Source: Prosopocoilus inquinatus (Eukaryota > Arthropoda > Insecta > Coleoptera > Lucanidae). Taken from it: DNA of 64,000 bases. Under the pieces are notes generated by a model, which was given only the letters and a program-made list of their open reading frames with translations, was not told where the DNA came from and made no database searches. This document shows, in pieces, positions 11,861-24,713 of this stretch (position 1 is the stretch's first letter; every line of letters begins with the position of its first letter). Position numbers and translations under genes: made by a program. The DNA lies in contig CM069871.1 in NCBI GenBank assembly GCA_036172665.1, positions 61,688,713 to 61,752,712 on the forward strand. Reading direction: 5' to 3'.

Positions 11861-12785
11861 GTTTATTTAACGAAACATTCCGCCTAAAATGCGCCTAGGT
11901 CTGGTGATTACAACCCATCACTTTTTATTTGCAAGAGCACGACAATAATTAGTATCTACCAAATTCCACTTCAAGGTTTCTTATTTTTGCGCTACTAATT
12001 ACACGTTGTCGCGTTCGGTAATTTCATTACTTACTCTTTTTGATCGCTGTGTTATTTGTTGCCCGTGATAAGATCACGGTTTTGACCGGTCGGTGGTTAA
12101 TCATTGTAATTAAATCTGTTCATCCTCCGCCAGCCAGAGTATTTCTTTCCGAGTCCTGGTGAGTCATACAAACAACTCTACTGCCTGATATAAATAAATA
12201 ATAACACATATGTTGGGCTGAGCTGTGCCAACAGATCACACAAATTAGGAAAGTCAGTGTTTAAATATTTATGTTTTTCTGTGTATGTGTTCCGAGCTTG
12301 CCTTAAAAAAAATAACTTGTTAGGCCTGGCACACACGCATACATGTACTTACTTTAAGACATGATTCATCAACTATTATTACCTACCTTTAACTCAGATC
12401 ATAACTAACAAATAAAAGATGGTTGTTAGAACAAGTGTTGTGAATCTATTACGAGTATTTTTTTTTTCAAAAATACAAGCTGAAAGAGTTTCTTTTTTGT
12501 ATTCTAAATTCTATACAATAATAAAGAAAATTGATTATTAATTACTATACCAAAGCACTTGGGGATTAAAAGAGCATATTGTTCGCTTCTGGTTAATGTC
12601 AGCCAGATTTTACGAGCAACCTATAAGGAAATGTCAACGCTTAAACTTTATCAAGCGTCTTCTTCATTAATAATAACGTATTGTGTGTTCTGATTTCCAA
12701 ATATCTCGAGTTTATTTTAGTTTCAGCGAACATCAATTAGATCTTTGAAGTTTCATTCAGGAGAGAGGAAGCATTTACGACATTC
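11861..12785. other. Intergenic, no gene seen
   Basis: AT-rich DNA with a short GC-richer part near 12060-12170. No open frame, RNA gene or repeat boundary is recognised. Confidence 0.5.
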
Positions 12786-12914
12786 GGGCCCAATTTCTTC
12801 ACCTATGGATAAATTTATTCCTCCAAGTAGTATCCTCGGAAGCTGCTATTGATACAATGGTGTCCAAGGATAATACTTGGCAGATAAATTTATCAGGAGG
12901 GGAAGAAATTGGGC
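12786..12914. mobile_element. Fold-back MITE, about 130 bp, PIF/Harbinger-like ends
   Basis: The left end GGGCCCAATTTCTTC is mirrored by GAAGAAATTGGGC at 12902-12914. The arms continue inward through ATAAATTTAT and a TATCCT..GGA pairing, so nearly the whole unit folds back. The GGGCC-type end and size resemble PIF/Harbinger MITEs. The target duplication is not clear here. Confidence 0.7.
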
Positions 12915-13949
12915 TTTAAAGAATGAGAAATTTATGCAATGATATAGTATTCTCAAACAAAGAGTAAACAGTTGAACTGTAATTCTTCTTGGCAATAATA
13001 TAAGCAGACCTAGGCGGACTTTAGGCGGAAGATCTCGTTGAATATACGAGCAACTACTAATATGCTGAAGCGATCAAAGTTGAAAAAAGAAATGAAGTCT
13101 ATGCGGCACGCAATAACCACTACACTTCTGATCGACTGGATATAAAAACTTGTTTACATATCCGAAACATTCCCAAATAAAAACGCATTGTTTTTGCAGT
13201 GACGGCGCTATAATTTATACGAATTAAATGTATTATGCCAGTCTTTTTAAAAGTTACATTAAAAAATTATAATGTATTAAAAATTATTAATTTGAAAGGA
13301 ACTATAAAGGTAATTCTCTTAGACACGTAATTTACATCAAACGGTTGCTTTTAATGCAATGAGCGCGAGGGTGAGAGAATAAACCGTTCAGCGGCGACTT
13401 TACATCTACGCTGCTGCTTTGTTTATATTAATACTGATTTTTACCAAATATCCTAGGAACGTCCGAGCTTTAATAATAACGGAAGGGAAGAGTGCATGTT
13501 AGTTACGCCTAATGAAGTCAAACGACGGTCATTTAAAATTGTAACGTCATCTTGGGTATTTAAGTATAAGCGACGGTCATTTCGTGGTCATCATCAACTG
13601 TTTAATTCTAGACACCGCGCATTTCATGTATACGCATATTAAATAAAATAAATACATGTTTTTTTCTTTTTTGTTGTTTCTTCTTTTTAGTTTCATAGTT
13701 TCTTGGTTTGTTTTTTTTTTTTTTTAGTATTAGCCATTAATTTTCAATATTTTGTGTTCTTTTTTCATGAAGGTTTAGATGGAAGAAAAGTAATTTACTG
13801 AATCTCACCTTGTGATTGTGTTAATTTTTTTTTTGTTTCTTACATTTATTTTTCTTAAATTTACATTTCTTTTTTTTATATAACTCAATAAATATATTAT
13901 TATTATTATTAAATTTTTACAGAACTATATTTAAATTAAAACAACAGAG
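12915..13949. other. Intergenic; T-rich tract and ATT repeat
   Basis: No gene. From about 13640 to 13890 the plus strand is strongly T-rich, similar in style to the tracts at 7.1-8.0 and 19.9-20.9 kb. A short (ATT)n run sits near 13897-13912. Confidence 0.5.
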
Positions 13950-14035
13950 TTTAATTTTAAGCTTCGCTTTATTCTCCTGGTAACAATTCTAAGGACAACT
14001 ATTTCCGTAGGAATAAAACGAAGCTTAAAGTTAAA
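13950..14035. repeat. Small fold-back element, 31-bp arms
   Basis: TTTAATTTTAAGCTTCGC at 13950 pairs with GAAGCTTAAAGTTAAA ending at 14035. The arms match at most positions and enclose a 24-nt loop. Likely a very small MITE. Confidence 0.65.
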
Positions 14036-14162
14036 CACCAAAAACCAAAAACTGTCCCTTAAATAGTTTCGTAAATTCTTACAGTTTACAAATAAGGCAT
14101 AAAACATACAGCTGAAATTAAAATCTTTTAGCTAAATAAACTTTTTAAAACTTATTAACACC

Positions 14163-14372
14163 TGAACGGTCAAAGTGGTAAGGGGACCTGCCTTACAACC
14201 ACAAGGTTGTGGGTTCGAACCGTGCCCGAGTTAATACTCCAAGATGATCGGTATTCACTTCAGATACCACTTCAGAGATGGGAATTATTTGCAAAACCAT
14301 GTAAGCCATATCTCAACAAGTAGTTAAGTTAACACACCGTTGGGCACACACCACACGCACCAAAGATTATTT
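14163..14372 (+). mobile_element. tRNA-derived SINE
   Basis: A split RNA polymerase III promoter is visible: an A-box-like GGTCAAAGTGGTAAGGGG at about 14170 and a B box GGGTTCGAACC at about 14211-14221. The loop CTTACAA between them would place a TAC anticodon, suggesting a Val-type ancestor. It is not a functional tRNA because the acceptor stem does not close. A tRNA-unrelated body follows to about 14372. The outer ends are approximate. Confidence 0.75.
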
Positions 14373-14733
14373 TTTTAAATATAAAATAACTATAAATATA
14401 AAGAGCAATTAAATTTGAAGAAATAACAAATATTTATTTAAATGGAAAAGTGAAAAAATGCAGTTTTAAATTCATTTTATCAAGAAAATGAATGAAAATA
14501 CAAATGGTATAATACACGTCGTGTTCCAATTGAAAGAAATGACTAATTTTATAATACGCGAACTGAATTGTAGTGTTGTTGATGGTCGCTAGATTTTTAA
14601 AAATGTTGAATATTGTAAATGTAGAGGTTTAGAAATATTTTGGTATAAGGCTGATTGTCGTATCATTAAAATTGACAATTTGGCAGCCGGTCAAATATGG
14701 TCCATTTTTTTAATAAAATTAAATATAACCCGG

Positions 14734-15599
14734 TATACAGTGTGTCCTCGGATCGATTTGACAAGGGAAAAAACTTTTTAATGTCAATTTTACGCAAAAA
14801 AGTGATTCCTTACAAAAAGTTCTGCTTCTCAAGAAACTTTCTTATTTTTTCGAAACAGAAACAATGCTTATGCTAAGATTTTGAATTATAGTATGCCTAA
14901 AAAATACAAATTGTCTTAATTTTATGTTGTAGAAATGTAGATTCTAGGCAAAAATTTATACTTCCAAAAATTCTACCGTTTCAACAATTTCAAAAATCAC
15001 ACATAAGTTTTTCTGACTAAAGAGTATCTAAAATATTCAAATATCTGAATTTATAGAAAGAATAAAATTTTATTGTTATTGATTTGCATTCTGTTTAAGA
15101 AAACTTTATCTGAGAACCTCAGAAACCGTACTCAAGTTTGAATTTTGAAATGTAGAATGCCTCAAACACATATTTTTGAAGGGTTTTCTGTTATTCAATT
15201 TATTGCTGTTAGTATTTTCTTCGACCCCTTTACATCCGAAACTCATCCCATTTCATTTCGAAATGTTTCACGTATCATCATTGTATCGGGAAACTTTTCA
15301 TGAAAAAGCTCAATTGCATATTCTTAGGAAACAGTACCAATTCTATAACATTGGCGTTCTTCTTGTTGCGAATAATCTTGCGTTTCTCAAAAACTGTTCT
15401 ATAATAAATACATGACTTGGATTTCTGCAACATAAAATTTGGATTTCTTAGACATACTGTAGTTCAAAATTTTAATTTCAGCATTGTTTCTGGAGTTTCT
15501 TGACAAGCAGAACGGTTTGTAAAGAATACGTTTTTTTTGCATAAAGTTGATATTAAAAAAAAATCCTCTTGTCAAATCGATCCATGGACACACTGTATA
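14734..15599. mobile_element. Non-autonomous IS630/mariner-type element with long TIRs (866 bp)
   Basis: The left end TATACAGTGTGTCC and right end GGACACACTGTATA are reverse complements. Similarity between the two sides continues inward for about 200 bp with mismatches (for example both carry GGATCGATTTGACAAG and a region around AGAAACAATGCT). The interior has no coding frame. The TATACAG/GTGTCC terminus fits the IS630/mariner-type elements elsewhere in the window. Confidence 0.8.
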
Positions 15600-16391
15600 A
15601 TAAAAATAAATAAATATAAAGTTATGTTATTATTATGGTCTCTTTAATTTAAGGGCTAACCGAAACTGCAATAAAATACATAGTGTAGATACCATTTAAT
15701 AAACAACAAGTTAGGTTTGTAGCTTATTAAATTAACATTAACCTGTATACCTATTTGAAAATAATTATTTTAAATTGCACGAAATGAAAACCTATACAAC
15801 TTTTGTTAAGACATCGTCTTGATAAAATGAACTCAAAGCTCTTCCAGAGGTTCGGGACATCCTGTAGATATTTACTATTATTCAGGGTAAATAACGTGCG
15901 TTCAAGTACCTTCGCATTTGGATTTGGCTTTGGTTTGTTGAACGCATGTCCTAGTGTGATCATAATCGACCGACATTTAATTTTTTATATTTTAAAGTTA
16001 AAGCAATTCTCACGTTGAGAAGTCATCATTGAGACAATTCTCTTGTTTTAAATGTTTCTATTTCTGTATTTGTATTTTTAATACCGTTTACTGTAATAAG
16101 TAATACTCCTGTATATTAATTATTCTCGAAATTTATCAATACTACTCTTTCCTCCATTTTAAATTAGCTTTCGTTTCCTATTTTTTCAACCTTAATTAAT
16201 ATTGAATTTATACGTTTCTTTATCACAACCTTGTACCGTCAACACTACGATTGTGACTCACATTTGTGCAATCACATTTTACTTCATTACTTATACTCGT
16301 ATTTTTAATCGAGAGAACGCGTAGAGCTGGTAAATGTACAGTCATAGCGCAATGTAAAGAAAGTCTGGAGGGGTAAACGGCCCCTATACAC
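15600..16391. other. Intergenic, no gene seen
   Basis: AT-rich DNA without coding-like frames or visible repeat ends. Confidence 0.5.
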
Positions 16392-16394
16392 TTA

Positions 16395-17703
16395 TGGCCG
16401 GTTTCACAAAGCTCTGTTAAAGCGTTGATTAACTCATCAACCGTTAAGTTTAATCAGTGTTAAAAATTTGATGCTGTTTCACAAAACAAAAAACTATTAT
16501 TTTAATCTCTGATTAACTAATTGGAGTTTACGTTTGGCAACATCGAAAAATTGTCACTTTCACACAGTTTTAAAGTAATCTGTCCGCAATGGCGTCAGGT
16601 AGTGTGATGTTAGAAACTCAAAATAAATAATAAATACATCTTAAATTCTTCGCATTCGTGCAGTTAGTGATTTTTAAAAATGAAAAAGGAAAAAAGAAAG
16701 AGAGGAAGGAAACTAGTGCAGTTGAATTACTTGAACATATATGGCAAAGACATATTTTCTGTTGTGGTACAGCTCAGCGGGATTACCACCAGGTGAAATA
16801 ATTTTAACATGGGGTACAATCTGTGGTGCCAATGACATGAGAAAAGCCTAATGTTAACTTGCGGAGCTTCTTCTGTTGGCAACTTAATTCACTGTTTGCT
16901 TTGCCTTGCAATAAAATGAGTGACATGATGAATTATTCTACGTATCGATGGTTTCTGAAAGTATCAGGAATCAGCTGTTGAAATATTTCGGTGGATAATA
17001 ACGTAAGTTTATAAGCAACTGATTTGTACCATAAAATAAATTTATTTTTGCTTGTTGCAGGTTCTAGTGTGGGACCAAAGAGTTCCATAACTCCGTCAGA
17101 AAAGCGAAGCGTTAAATTCATTATCATCCAAATCGTTAAAAGGATTATTTCCGTCTCTTATAAAATGAATCATACCTTAAGGAGGCATTTCTTTATCGTC
17201 AGAGAAGAAAGTGAAGTTGCAGACATTTTGAAATAATTTTGAATTGTTTGTTGTTGAAAATAATTTCCGAAATAGTGTCGTAAACATTAATCAATAAACC
17301 AAGTGAGTAAAAAGTACAGAAATGTCATTATTTTTCATATTTAAGGTACGTTACATTTTTAAATAAAATTATAATTATTTTTTAGATATATGTGTGGAAT
17401 TCTTATATCAAAAAAGCTTTATAATAACTATGAAAAATTCACTCGTTACTTTTTAATCGCTGGAATTCTAGCGATTAATCTAACGCCTGATTACACAGAA
17501 ATAAACGAAGCGTTATCTCTTAATCGAGCTTTGTGAAACACTTAACGGAGCATTAAGACTATTTGATGACCGATTACAGAGCGAGCCGTTTAGTAATCAT
17601 CGTTAATTTAATCATCGTTAAATGCAGTTGCTTTCCTATTTAATCATTCGTTACAGAGTTAATCGGAACTTAAATATTTAACGAAGCTTTGTGAAACCGG
17701 CCA
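16395..17703. mobile_element. PIF/Harbinger-type element, 1.3 kb, TTA duplication
   Basis: Left TGGCCGGTTTCACAAAGCT and right AGCTTTGTGAAACCGGCCA are reverse complements. TTA flanks both sides (16392-16394 and 17704-17706), the usual 3-bp duplication of PIF/Harbinger. The subterminal parts are rich in GTTAA/TTAAC motifs on both sides. The middle (about 16580-17240) is non-repetitive and may be a decayed gene remnant, but I see no recognisable transposase or Myb-like domain. Confidence 0.85.
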
Positions 17704-17706
17704 TTA

Positions 17707-19016
17707 GTCTTTTGGACTTAGATCATTTCTTACGTATTTTCGCTGAAAGCGTTGTAGTTCACTATTTAGCGAGACTTTATCGAATTTATGAACAGAATGT
17801 AAGTTCCTCATTGTTTTGGATGAGTTTGTCACCAGAAAAAAAAAACTCAAGGCCATAAAAATTTCGGCAAACTCAGGCGGAGCTCATAATACAGCCGCTG
17901 GTCATTATTCGCATTCCATCAAAAACCTTCACACCGTTTATTGTATGTTAATGTTTGCAAGGCTTCACAATGTATCATTTATAGCGCAAAATTCCTCTTC
18001 GTTCAAACATACATAAAATTTCATTGTACTAGTAAGCGTATAAGTACCTATTCCGTGGACTTTTTTTCTATAAATGTAAATTGTAAATTCCTTGAATCAA
18101 GAGAGAAATATGTGAATATAAAGAGATATTTTTAGATACACGAATTTGCCAAACAGCTTTTATAAAGGTTAGGTATCTGACAGAAGTTAACTGTAGAGTT
18201 TACACCCAGTTTTTCAATAATCCGTTAAAGTGACTGTTTTTTACCGGTAGGATGAATTTAATCTCTCTGGTAACGTGCTTGTTAAACATCTTCATTTTCA
18301 ATTTTGAATCAAACACCAAAGAAGTAGAATCGAATCGAATTTATCATTAGCCTTCCAACAGTTTGATAAACCCATTCTCTGTGCTAATAATCGGATAACG
18401 CTAAAAGTCACTTCACCAATCAATTGAAAACTCGGGCCTTACGAATGCAATATCTAAATTAGTTTAACTGAAGAACACTAGTTAAATGTAAACGCAAGTA
18501 GGCAAATGTATCAAGAACGCAGACAAATATGCAAGGGCGCAACTGTTCGGACTGCATTTGTGTACGTAAATATTTGCATTTCTGGCAACATTAAATACCA
18601 GAGGTGAGCAAGAGGGGAAGGCAGTAAATATGATGGAATTTTTGTGTTCTAATAAATTTGGAAGTCGTAAATAAAATAAAATGAAATCATTTTGCACAGA
18701 GACAAAAGACAGACAAAAGCACAGACTGAATTCTAAATTATTCTCCTACGACATTTTGTTCTTTTGCGAAGAAATAATTGAAATTAAGATTTAACTTAAT
18801 TGGAATACAAGCGTTGTTGCAACAATAGCTGCCTTGAACCAATTATCCGCAATACACGGCAATTTGAGGCGACCTTTCTTAAACAAAGCGATTTCTTTCC
18901 TTTAATTTTTTTTTATTTCTCTAAATTTCATTACATACCCTATTCTAAAATTAAAACGAATTAAGAAATAAACACCTGCAGTAACTAAATTATCGTTATT
19001 GAGCAGGTTTCTCATG
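17707..19016. other. Intergenic, no gene seen
   Basis: AT-rich with short, unremarkable open frames. No transposon ends are recognised. Confidence 0.5.
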
Positions 19017-19140
19017 CTTCAGACAAATCAATTTACAGTAATTGAGCGCTATTTCTCTCTTCAGACAAATCAAATTACATTAATTGAGAGTCATTTCACT
19101 CTTCAGACAAATCGTTTAAGTCAATTAGAAAACAGGGAAA
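19017..19140 (+). repeat. 42-bp minisatellite, about 2.7 copies
   Basis: Copies begin CTTCAGACAAATC at 19017, 19059 and 19101, an exact 42-bp period. In one frame the unit encodes a 14-residue repeat of the form LQTNQxTxIExxFx. Because 42 is a multiple of three this frame stays open through the copies, but the surrounding 70-codon frame shows no other sign of being a gene. Confidence 0.85.
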
Positions 19141-19503
19141 AAAAGTGTTTCTCTTTCTGTCAATATCCTTTCTATTTCATAATACGAGGAAGTTACAGAA
19201 GAAAAATGTAGTTGGAGTGCATACTGATTATGCCCCCTTTCTCACGTCTGAAATATGCCGGATAAGGATAGTTAATGGGTTTCTGAATTGTTCGAAACTG
19301 TCAAAAGCATGCATTCATCGAAGTTGTGCACTCGATGACGCGTGATTCAGTATTCGGTGAGCAACTGATTTTGATTCTAGTCAGAAACCGCAGACAGAAC
19401 AAACGTAATAATCTCAATCGATTAATCATGCAGTGAAACGTCCAGATTCTAAACACTGTAAAAGTTACCCGAAGAATAATTACTATAAATAAAAACTGCA
19501 ACG

Positions 19504-19546
19504 CATGGGCGTAGCCCAAGTGGGGCAACTGTCCACCCCTAGCTCA
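19504..19546. mobile_element. Possible single end of a hAT-type element
   Basis: CATGGGCGTAGCCCAAGTGG followed by GTCCACCCCTAG resembles the widespread insect GGGGCGTAGCC terminus. No partner end was found, so this is a truncated copy or a chance match. Confidence 0.35.
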
Positions 19547-19899
19547 CAGAGCGATAAAAAATTACTTCAATTCTCCATCTGTAAAAATATATTGTCAAAT
19601 AAAAAAAAGTTGGATTGTTGACTAGAAGACCAGAAGCTGAAACAAATGGATACTACAATGGAAAAAAAGATGAGAAAAACGAGATGATCAAGGAGGGAAA
19701 ACGAGCGAAAGATGTGCGATCCCAAAACAAAAACAAAAAAGAAAAGGTCTTGTAATAGTTCTGAAAACAATTCTTAAAGGTGGAAGAGGTTTATGCAAGA
19801 TACAGTGGCTACTACACACTGATACTACAGTGGCATCTTTTTCAAGAAACGAAATCCCAGAAATTCTTCCGTCTGTGTTCAAATTGGCTATCTCTTTCC

Positions 19900-20960
19900 T
19901 AGAGTTAAATAAGTTATTAGATTAGTTGGGTTTCCTTTTAATTAATTTTTAACATTTTTTGTTTCAATTTTTAATATGTAATTTCTTTCATTTTAATTTT
20001 ATCTTTATAGATATCTTCTTTCGGTTGGTTTGGATTGAGTGGACCTCGAAAGGTCTTTTACATTTTATTTTTTGGATTCTTTTTAATTTTTAAATTTAGC
20101 ATTTCATGTTTCAATCTTTTACAGTTTTTTTTTTAAATTGCTTTAAAATTTTTAGTATCTATTAATTTCTCACTTTTTTTTATCTTGGAATCGCTTAGGT
20201 TCCGTTTAGTTGGATTTGTTTGACCTTGAAACGTTTTTAATATCTCACATTTTGCGTTTTAAAAGAAGTTGAGTTCATTTGGGTTTAGTTCAGTGGAGTT
20301 GTGTTCGCTTAGCTCGGTTTAGTTGGATTGGGTTCGCTTAGTGCGATACCCTGAAATATTTTTTAATTTTCACGATATTGTATTTAAATTTTCGATGATT
20401 TTAATTTTTTTATTTTTAATTTTTTAGATTTCTTGTTCTTTTTCAATCTCCTAAAGTTTAATTCTTTTTATACTTATTGTAAAATGATTTTTTTCGGTTG
20501 GCTTCATTTAGGTTCAATTCAGTTGGTTCAGATTGACTATGATTTTCCTTTTATCATAAAAGATTGTGTTTAAATTCTTAACGATTTATTACTTTCTTCA
20601 TTTCTAAAGTATATATTTAATTTTAGCATTTTCTTCTTTCGATTTTCTACACTTTTTTCCTTAAGATTTTTAATTTTTAGCATATTTTCATTCAATAAGA
20701 TTTGATCTAATTTTGCCTTCCCCTAAACAAGATCGTGGCTGCGGTCATGCTGCTATGAATTTATTTCGCATTTATTTCCTCTTGTTTTATTTTATTCTTT
20801 AAGTTTAGCTTTTTAAACTTATTAATTGTCAACAATTTACAGTGATTTTATTATTTCAAGTATCTGTAAGTTCTTTTTTAATATATTTTTTTCAGGCAAT
20901 TTATTTAAAGAAGTTAATACATTTTTTTACAAAATCAATTGCTTGGTGCATTTTGCATTT
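19900..20960 (+). repeat. Strand-asymmetric T-rich tract with degenerate repeats
   Basis: The plus strand is strongly T-rich with recurring TTTAATTTTT, TTTCGGTTGG and GGATTGAGTGG / GGATTGGGTTCG strings at irregular spacing. Similar T- or A-rich tracts occur at 7.1-8.0, 13.6-13.9 and 49.9-51.9 kb. No gene. Confidence 0.55.
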
Positions 20961-21910
20961 TAAAACCAAATCTCACAAATCATACTTGGTGCACCGACGT
21001 ATTCACGTCACATATTAGCATGGCTTATAAAACGCTTATTTTTTTTTCTTAACAAAACGATTTGTTTAATTATGTCTCTGATTTGATAAACTAGATCAAA
21101 AATTAAAATGTTTCAATCCACAAGATTATTTCTTTCTTAGCACCTATTTAAGCCTTAATCTTTTTTAATGTTTAGTAAATATGTACATCGAGGAGGCTTT
21201 CTCAGATGGTCATTTAATATTCTCGGATGGTCATTTAATACTCTCGACCGCGTTTGTCATAGATTATTATCTATACGATAGATATATTTTCTTTCTCGAT
21301 GTTTCTTCGAATGCAGATATCTAAATACTCTCACAACACAAATAACCCACATACTACATCAAGAGGAGAATGAAATCTACACCTACAGTTGTCCAAAGTA
21401 AACGACAAGTTTAGAAATTCTCAAATGAATTCGTTTATACGGCGTGTTTCAGTGATGATGCACCAAAATCAGTTTGGAAAGGAACAAAATGCATATCTTG
21501 CAATGCAATTTTGCATTCGTAGCAAGTTGGAACTTGCACTATTTGGAGATGTTTTTAGAAATATTGTAGCAATTGAAATCTCTACCACCGTGAAGTAAGA
21601 GCGATTCAAATTGCTTAAATTTAAATTTATGTTCACCTATTCAGCTATAACACGCAAAATAAAAAACAATAATCAGATTCTTTGGACGAAGGTTAAGTAA
21701 TCCGTTCGGATATACGATTCTCATTTCCCTTCATTTTTTTTCAAAACTTATTCGTTAAAAAAATGCATAGAAAATATTTATCTGTTTTCTCGATGACTAC
21801 CAATACATCGAGTTTGGTGCATCCTCATTAAAACAGCCTGTATAACTCATCAATTACACTTTTTTTTAATATTTATTAAAAAATTCTATTAAACTTTCTG
21901 AGCTGATTGT

Positions 21911-22043
21911 AATTGTTGAGTGCGTGGCTGTGCACTTTATGAGTAACAGTTTTGTAAATTTCTATAACATAACGAAGAAAATTATGTTATAGAAATTTAC
22001 AAAACAGTTACTCATAAAGTGCACAGCCACGCACTCAACAATT
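21911..22043. repeat. Near-perfect palindrome, 62-bp arms, 9-nt loop
   Basis: The left arm 21911-21972 and right arm 21982-22043 are reverse complements with one mismatch (GTAACAG against GTAACTG). The loop is CGAAGAAAA. No target-site duplication is apparent. Confidence 0.9.
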
Positions 22044-22199
22044 GATAAAATGGCATTAGTGCTCTAAAAGTAACGAAAAAGTTTGAACTCGCATGTATTC
22101 GTTACTTTAGATTTCGGTACCCGTTACAAAATATTCGTTACTCGTTACTTTAGTTACTGGAGTACAATTAAATAATAAGATAACATAATAACATGATCA

Positions 22200-24512
22200 A
22201 TAATGAACAAGAAAGACACATACCGCAGGACAGTTCGTTTTTATAATGAAAATAATCTGTTTCACATAGGCTAATAAATTTTGACAGAATCTAATTTGCA
22301 AGAGATGGTCCAACCGGAAGCCAAGAATTCAACCACCACAGAAGTATTCAATTATTCAGAAATCTATCAATAAACGAAGAATAGAAAGATGTTTATAATG
22401 TAAGCAATGTGAATCGTAAATTTAACGCATTTTTGAACACTTATTTTCCATTTCAAGGTTGCATTTGCACTGGAACCTCAAAGAAAAAAACTCAGAACGA
22501 ATCTTTTTCCATGGATAAATAAAGAAATAAAAGAACTACATAATATTTATGTTTAAATGCACAAGTTAGATAAGCGTTTAAATTCCGACAACTACTAAGT
22601 GTTAAAAATCGTACAAAGACGAAATTGAACTTGCTAAGAGATCATGTAATGATAACAGATTAAGGCATGCCACTAACATTTCCAAGGCCAGTTGGAGCAC
22701 GTAAATTAATGAAACTGGAGCTAGAGAAATAATAAGAGAGAAATGTATTAAAAAAAAAGCGCTAGTCTAATGGTATCCCCGACATGATAAGCCATTAAGC
22801 GATATAATTAACGATTCTTTTAAAAAATGTGAATATCCATAGGCTTTAAATAAATCGAAAACAGTACCAGTAAATAAGAAAAAGCGACAGCGTAATAATC
22901 CCGCTTCATAGAGACCGAGTGTCATTCAGAGTCAATTGGGAAAGATTTTTGAAGAAGCTTCAATAAAAAGCTAACTTCTTTTATCAACAAATATATGTAT
23001 ACCTTGTTTATGAAGGTTCGCAGTTTGGATACAGAGAAGGAAGATCTACCACCTCAGCCTTAGCTAGGGCTTGCAACTATATGCTGGAAGAAGTAAATAG
23101 AAAAAGAAAAGATTTAGGTTTGTACTTCAACTTAAGTAGGGCCTTCTATTCCATTGAAATTATTCTCTCGAAAATTGGAAATATTAGGAATCAGAGGTAC
23201 AACCAAACCCATGTGATCTTGGTCCTACCTCAAAGGAAAATCACAACAAGTTAATATCGAAAATTATTTATTAAGTGAGCAACGAATCGAGGTAGGTAAC
23301 CCTCAACGATCCATTCTGGGACCAGTACTTCTTACACTTTTCATTAATGACTTACCAGTTTTTGTTCCATACCGTCTCAAATTACACTGTACGTCGATGA
23401 CACGAGTTTTTCTGTGTCTGGTGATGAGGAACATACCGACATTGTTAATGCAGATGCTTCGATTGAACAGTTATCGCAGTGGTGCCAAAATAATGGTTTA
23501 ATTCTGAACGCAAGGAAATCACAGATATTACACATTGTACCAAAAAAACCACACTTAAAATAAGTCAGGTCTAGTTAAATACCATGATCACTCAATTCCT
23601 ATAACATCAGCCTGTAAGTTCCTCGGACTCAAACTTGATTCTAAGTTCACTTGGACCAGCTAGTCAAAAAAGTAGGTGCGTTTGAATTTTTAATATTCTG
23701 TCTCCGTGTTACGTTATCTAACGACGTGACGAGACGTATTGAACACGCATTTTGGCTTGGTTCATTCGGTATTATCCTATGGAATTATCTTTTGGGGACA
23801 TTGTGCTGAAATATCCAAAGCGCTCACTCTACAGAAAAGGATGATAAGACTAATGGCTAATGCTCCTCCGAGGACATCCTGCAAAGAGATTTTTGTGCAA
23901 TAGCGAATTATGACTGTATCCGCTTTATATATTTATGAAGCAATAACGTACGCAAACTCTTCCAGTGATATAGAACATAATAAAGATGCTCACGATTATG
24001 ATACAAAAACAAAGAATGATATAATATTACCGTTCCGACGTTTGTCAGCTAGTTAAAAGGACCCCCTGTACATTGGTCTGCAGTGTTTAAAAAGAATTCA
24101 AGTACTCTGGAAAGATGATCTGTCAAAAACGTCAAAAACTTTCAAAAGTAAATTAAAATATTTTCTTATCTTCAAAGCGTACTACACTGTAAATGAGTTT
24201 CTATCAAAATCTTAATTGATTAGTAAAAGTTAAGTTGTTGATTTTTTGTTAAGTCTGAGTTAGTTTCTTAATTTAATCTACCACTTAAATTAAATTTGCC
24301 CATTTGAACTTTTGCTAACACTTTTCATCCAAATTTAGTTTATCCTACTTCTTTACTTTTTTATTTAACTGTGTAAACACAGATAAGGAGATACTGACTT
24401 TCAAATAATTATTAATTACATTGCATTTTCTTTTTCCTTTTGACGTGTCTCCTGTATGATATTTGTATTAACGACACACAGAAAAATAAACTATTATTAT
24501 TATTATTATTAA
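22200..24512 (+). mobile_element. Decayed CR1/Jockey-like LINE with (ATT)n tail
   Basis: A linker-like segment (about 22500-22900) is followed by reverse transcriptase motifs. These are GSQFGYREGRSTTSA (about 23020), SILGPVLLTLFINDLP (about 23305-23355) and the catalytic YVDD box encoded at 23390-23401. A downstream thumb-like region follows with CKFLGLKLDS and an LQKRMIRLMANAPPR-type motif (about 23830-23870). Many frameshifts and stops break it. The 3' end is an (ATT)n microsatellite at about 24490-24512, as in several non-LTR families. The 5' limit is uncertain. Confidence 0.8.
23010..24215 (+). pseudogene. LINE reverse transcriptase pseudogene
   Basis: Coding-like blocks in all three forward frames together cover the RT palm and thumb and a C-terminal region without RNase H. 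The catalytic Tyr-Val-Asp-Asp is preserved at 23390-23401, followed by TSFSVSGDEEH, typical of RT domain 5 in CR1/Jockey-like LINEs. Frame changes lie near 23380, 23560, 23650 and 23800. It cannot make a functional protein. Confidence 0.8.
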
Positions 24513-24713
24513 TAAGAAAAATAATAATTTTCAATTTTTTTATTGGTTTAATTAATTATAATGGATTTGTATATAGGCTGTTCTAATTAAGGTAACTTCC
24601 TTCATGCCCATATCATGATGCAAATCATTTTAAATTAGTTTATTTATATAGTGTTTCGTTTGGACTAAGGGTTATTTCACTACGTTATTTTAAGTGGAAC
24701 CCTTACATATCTG

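Noticed and set aside
14163..14240. Functional tRNA gene
   Set aside because: A and B boxes are present but the acceptor stem does not pair and a longer body follows, so it is called a SINE.
20270..20345. Telomere-like repeats (GGTTTAGTTGG, GGGTTCGCTTAG)
   Set aside because: Units are irregular and not TTAGG; they belong to the degenerate T-rich tract.
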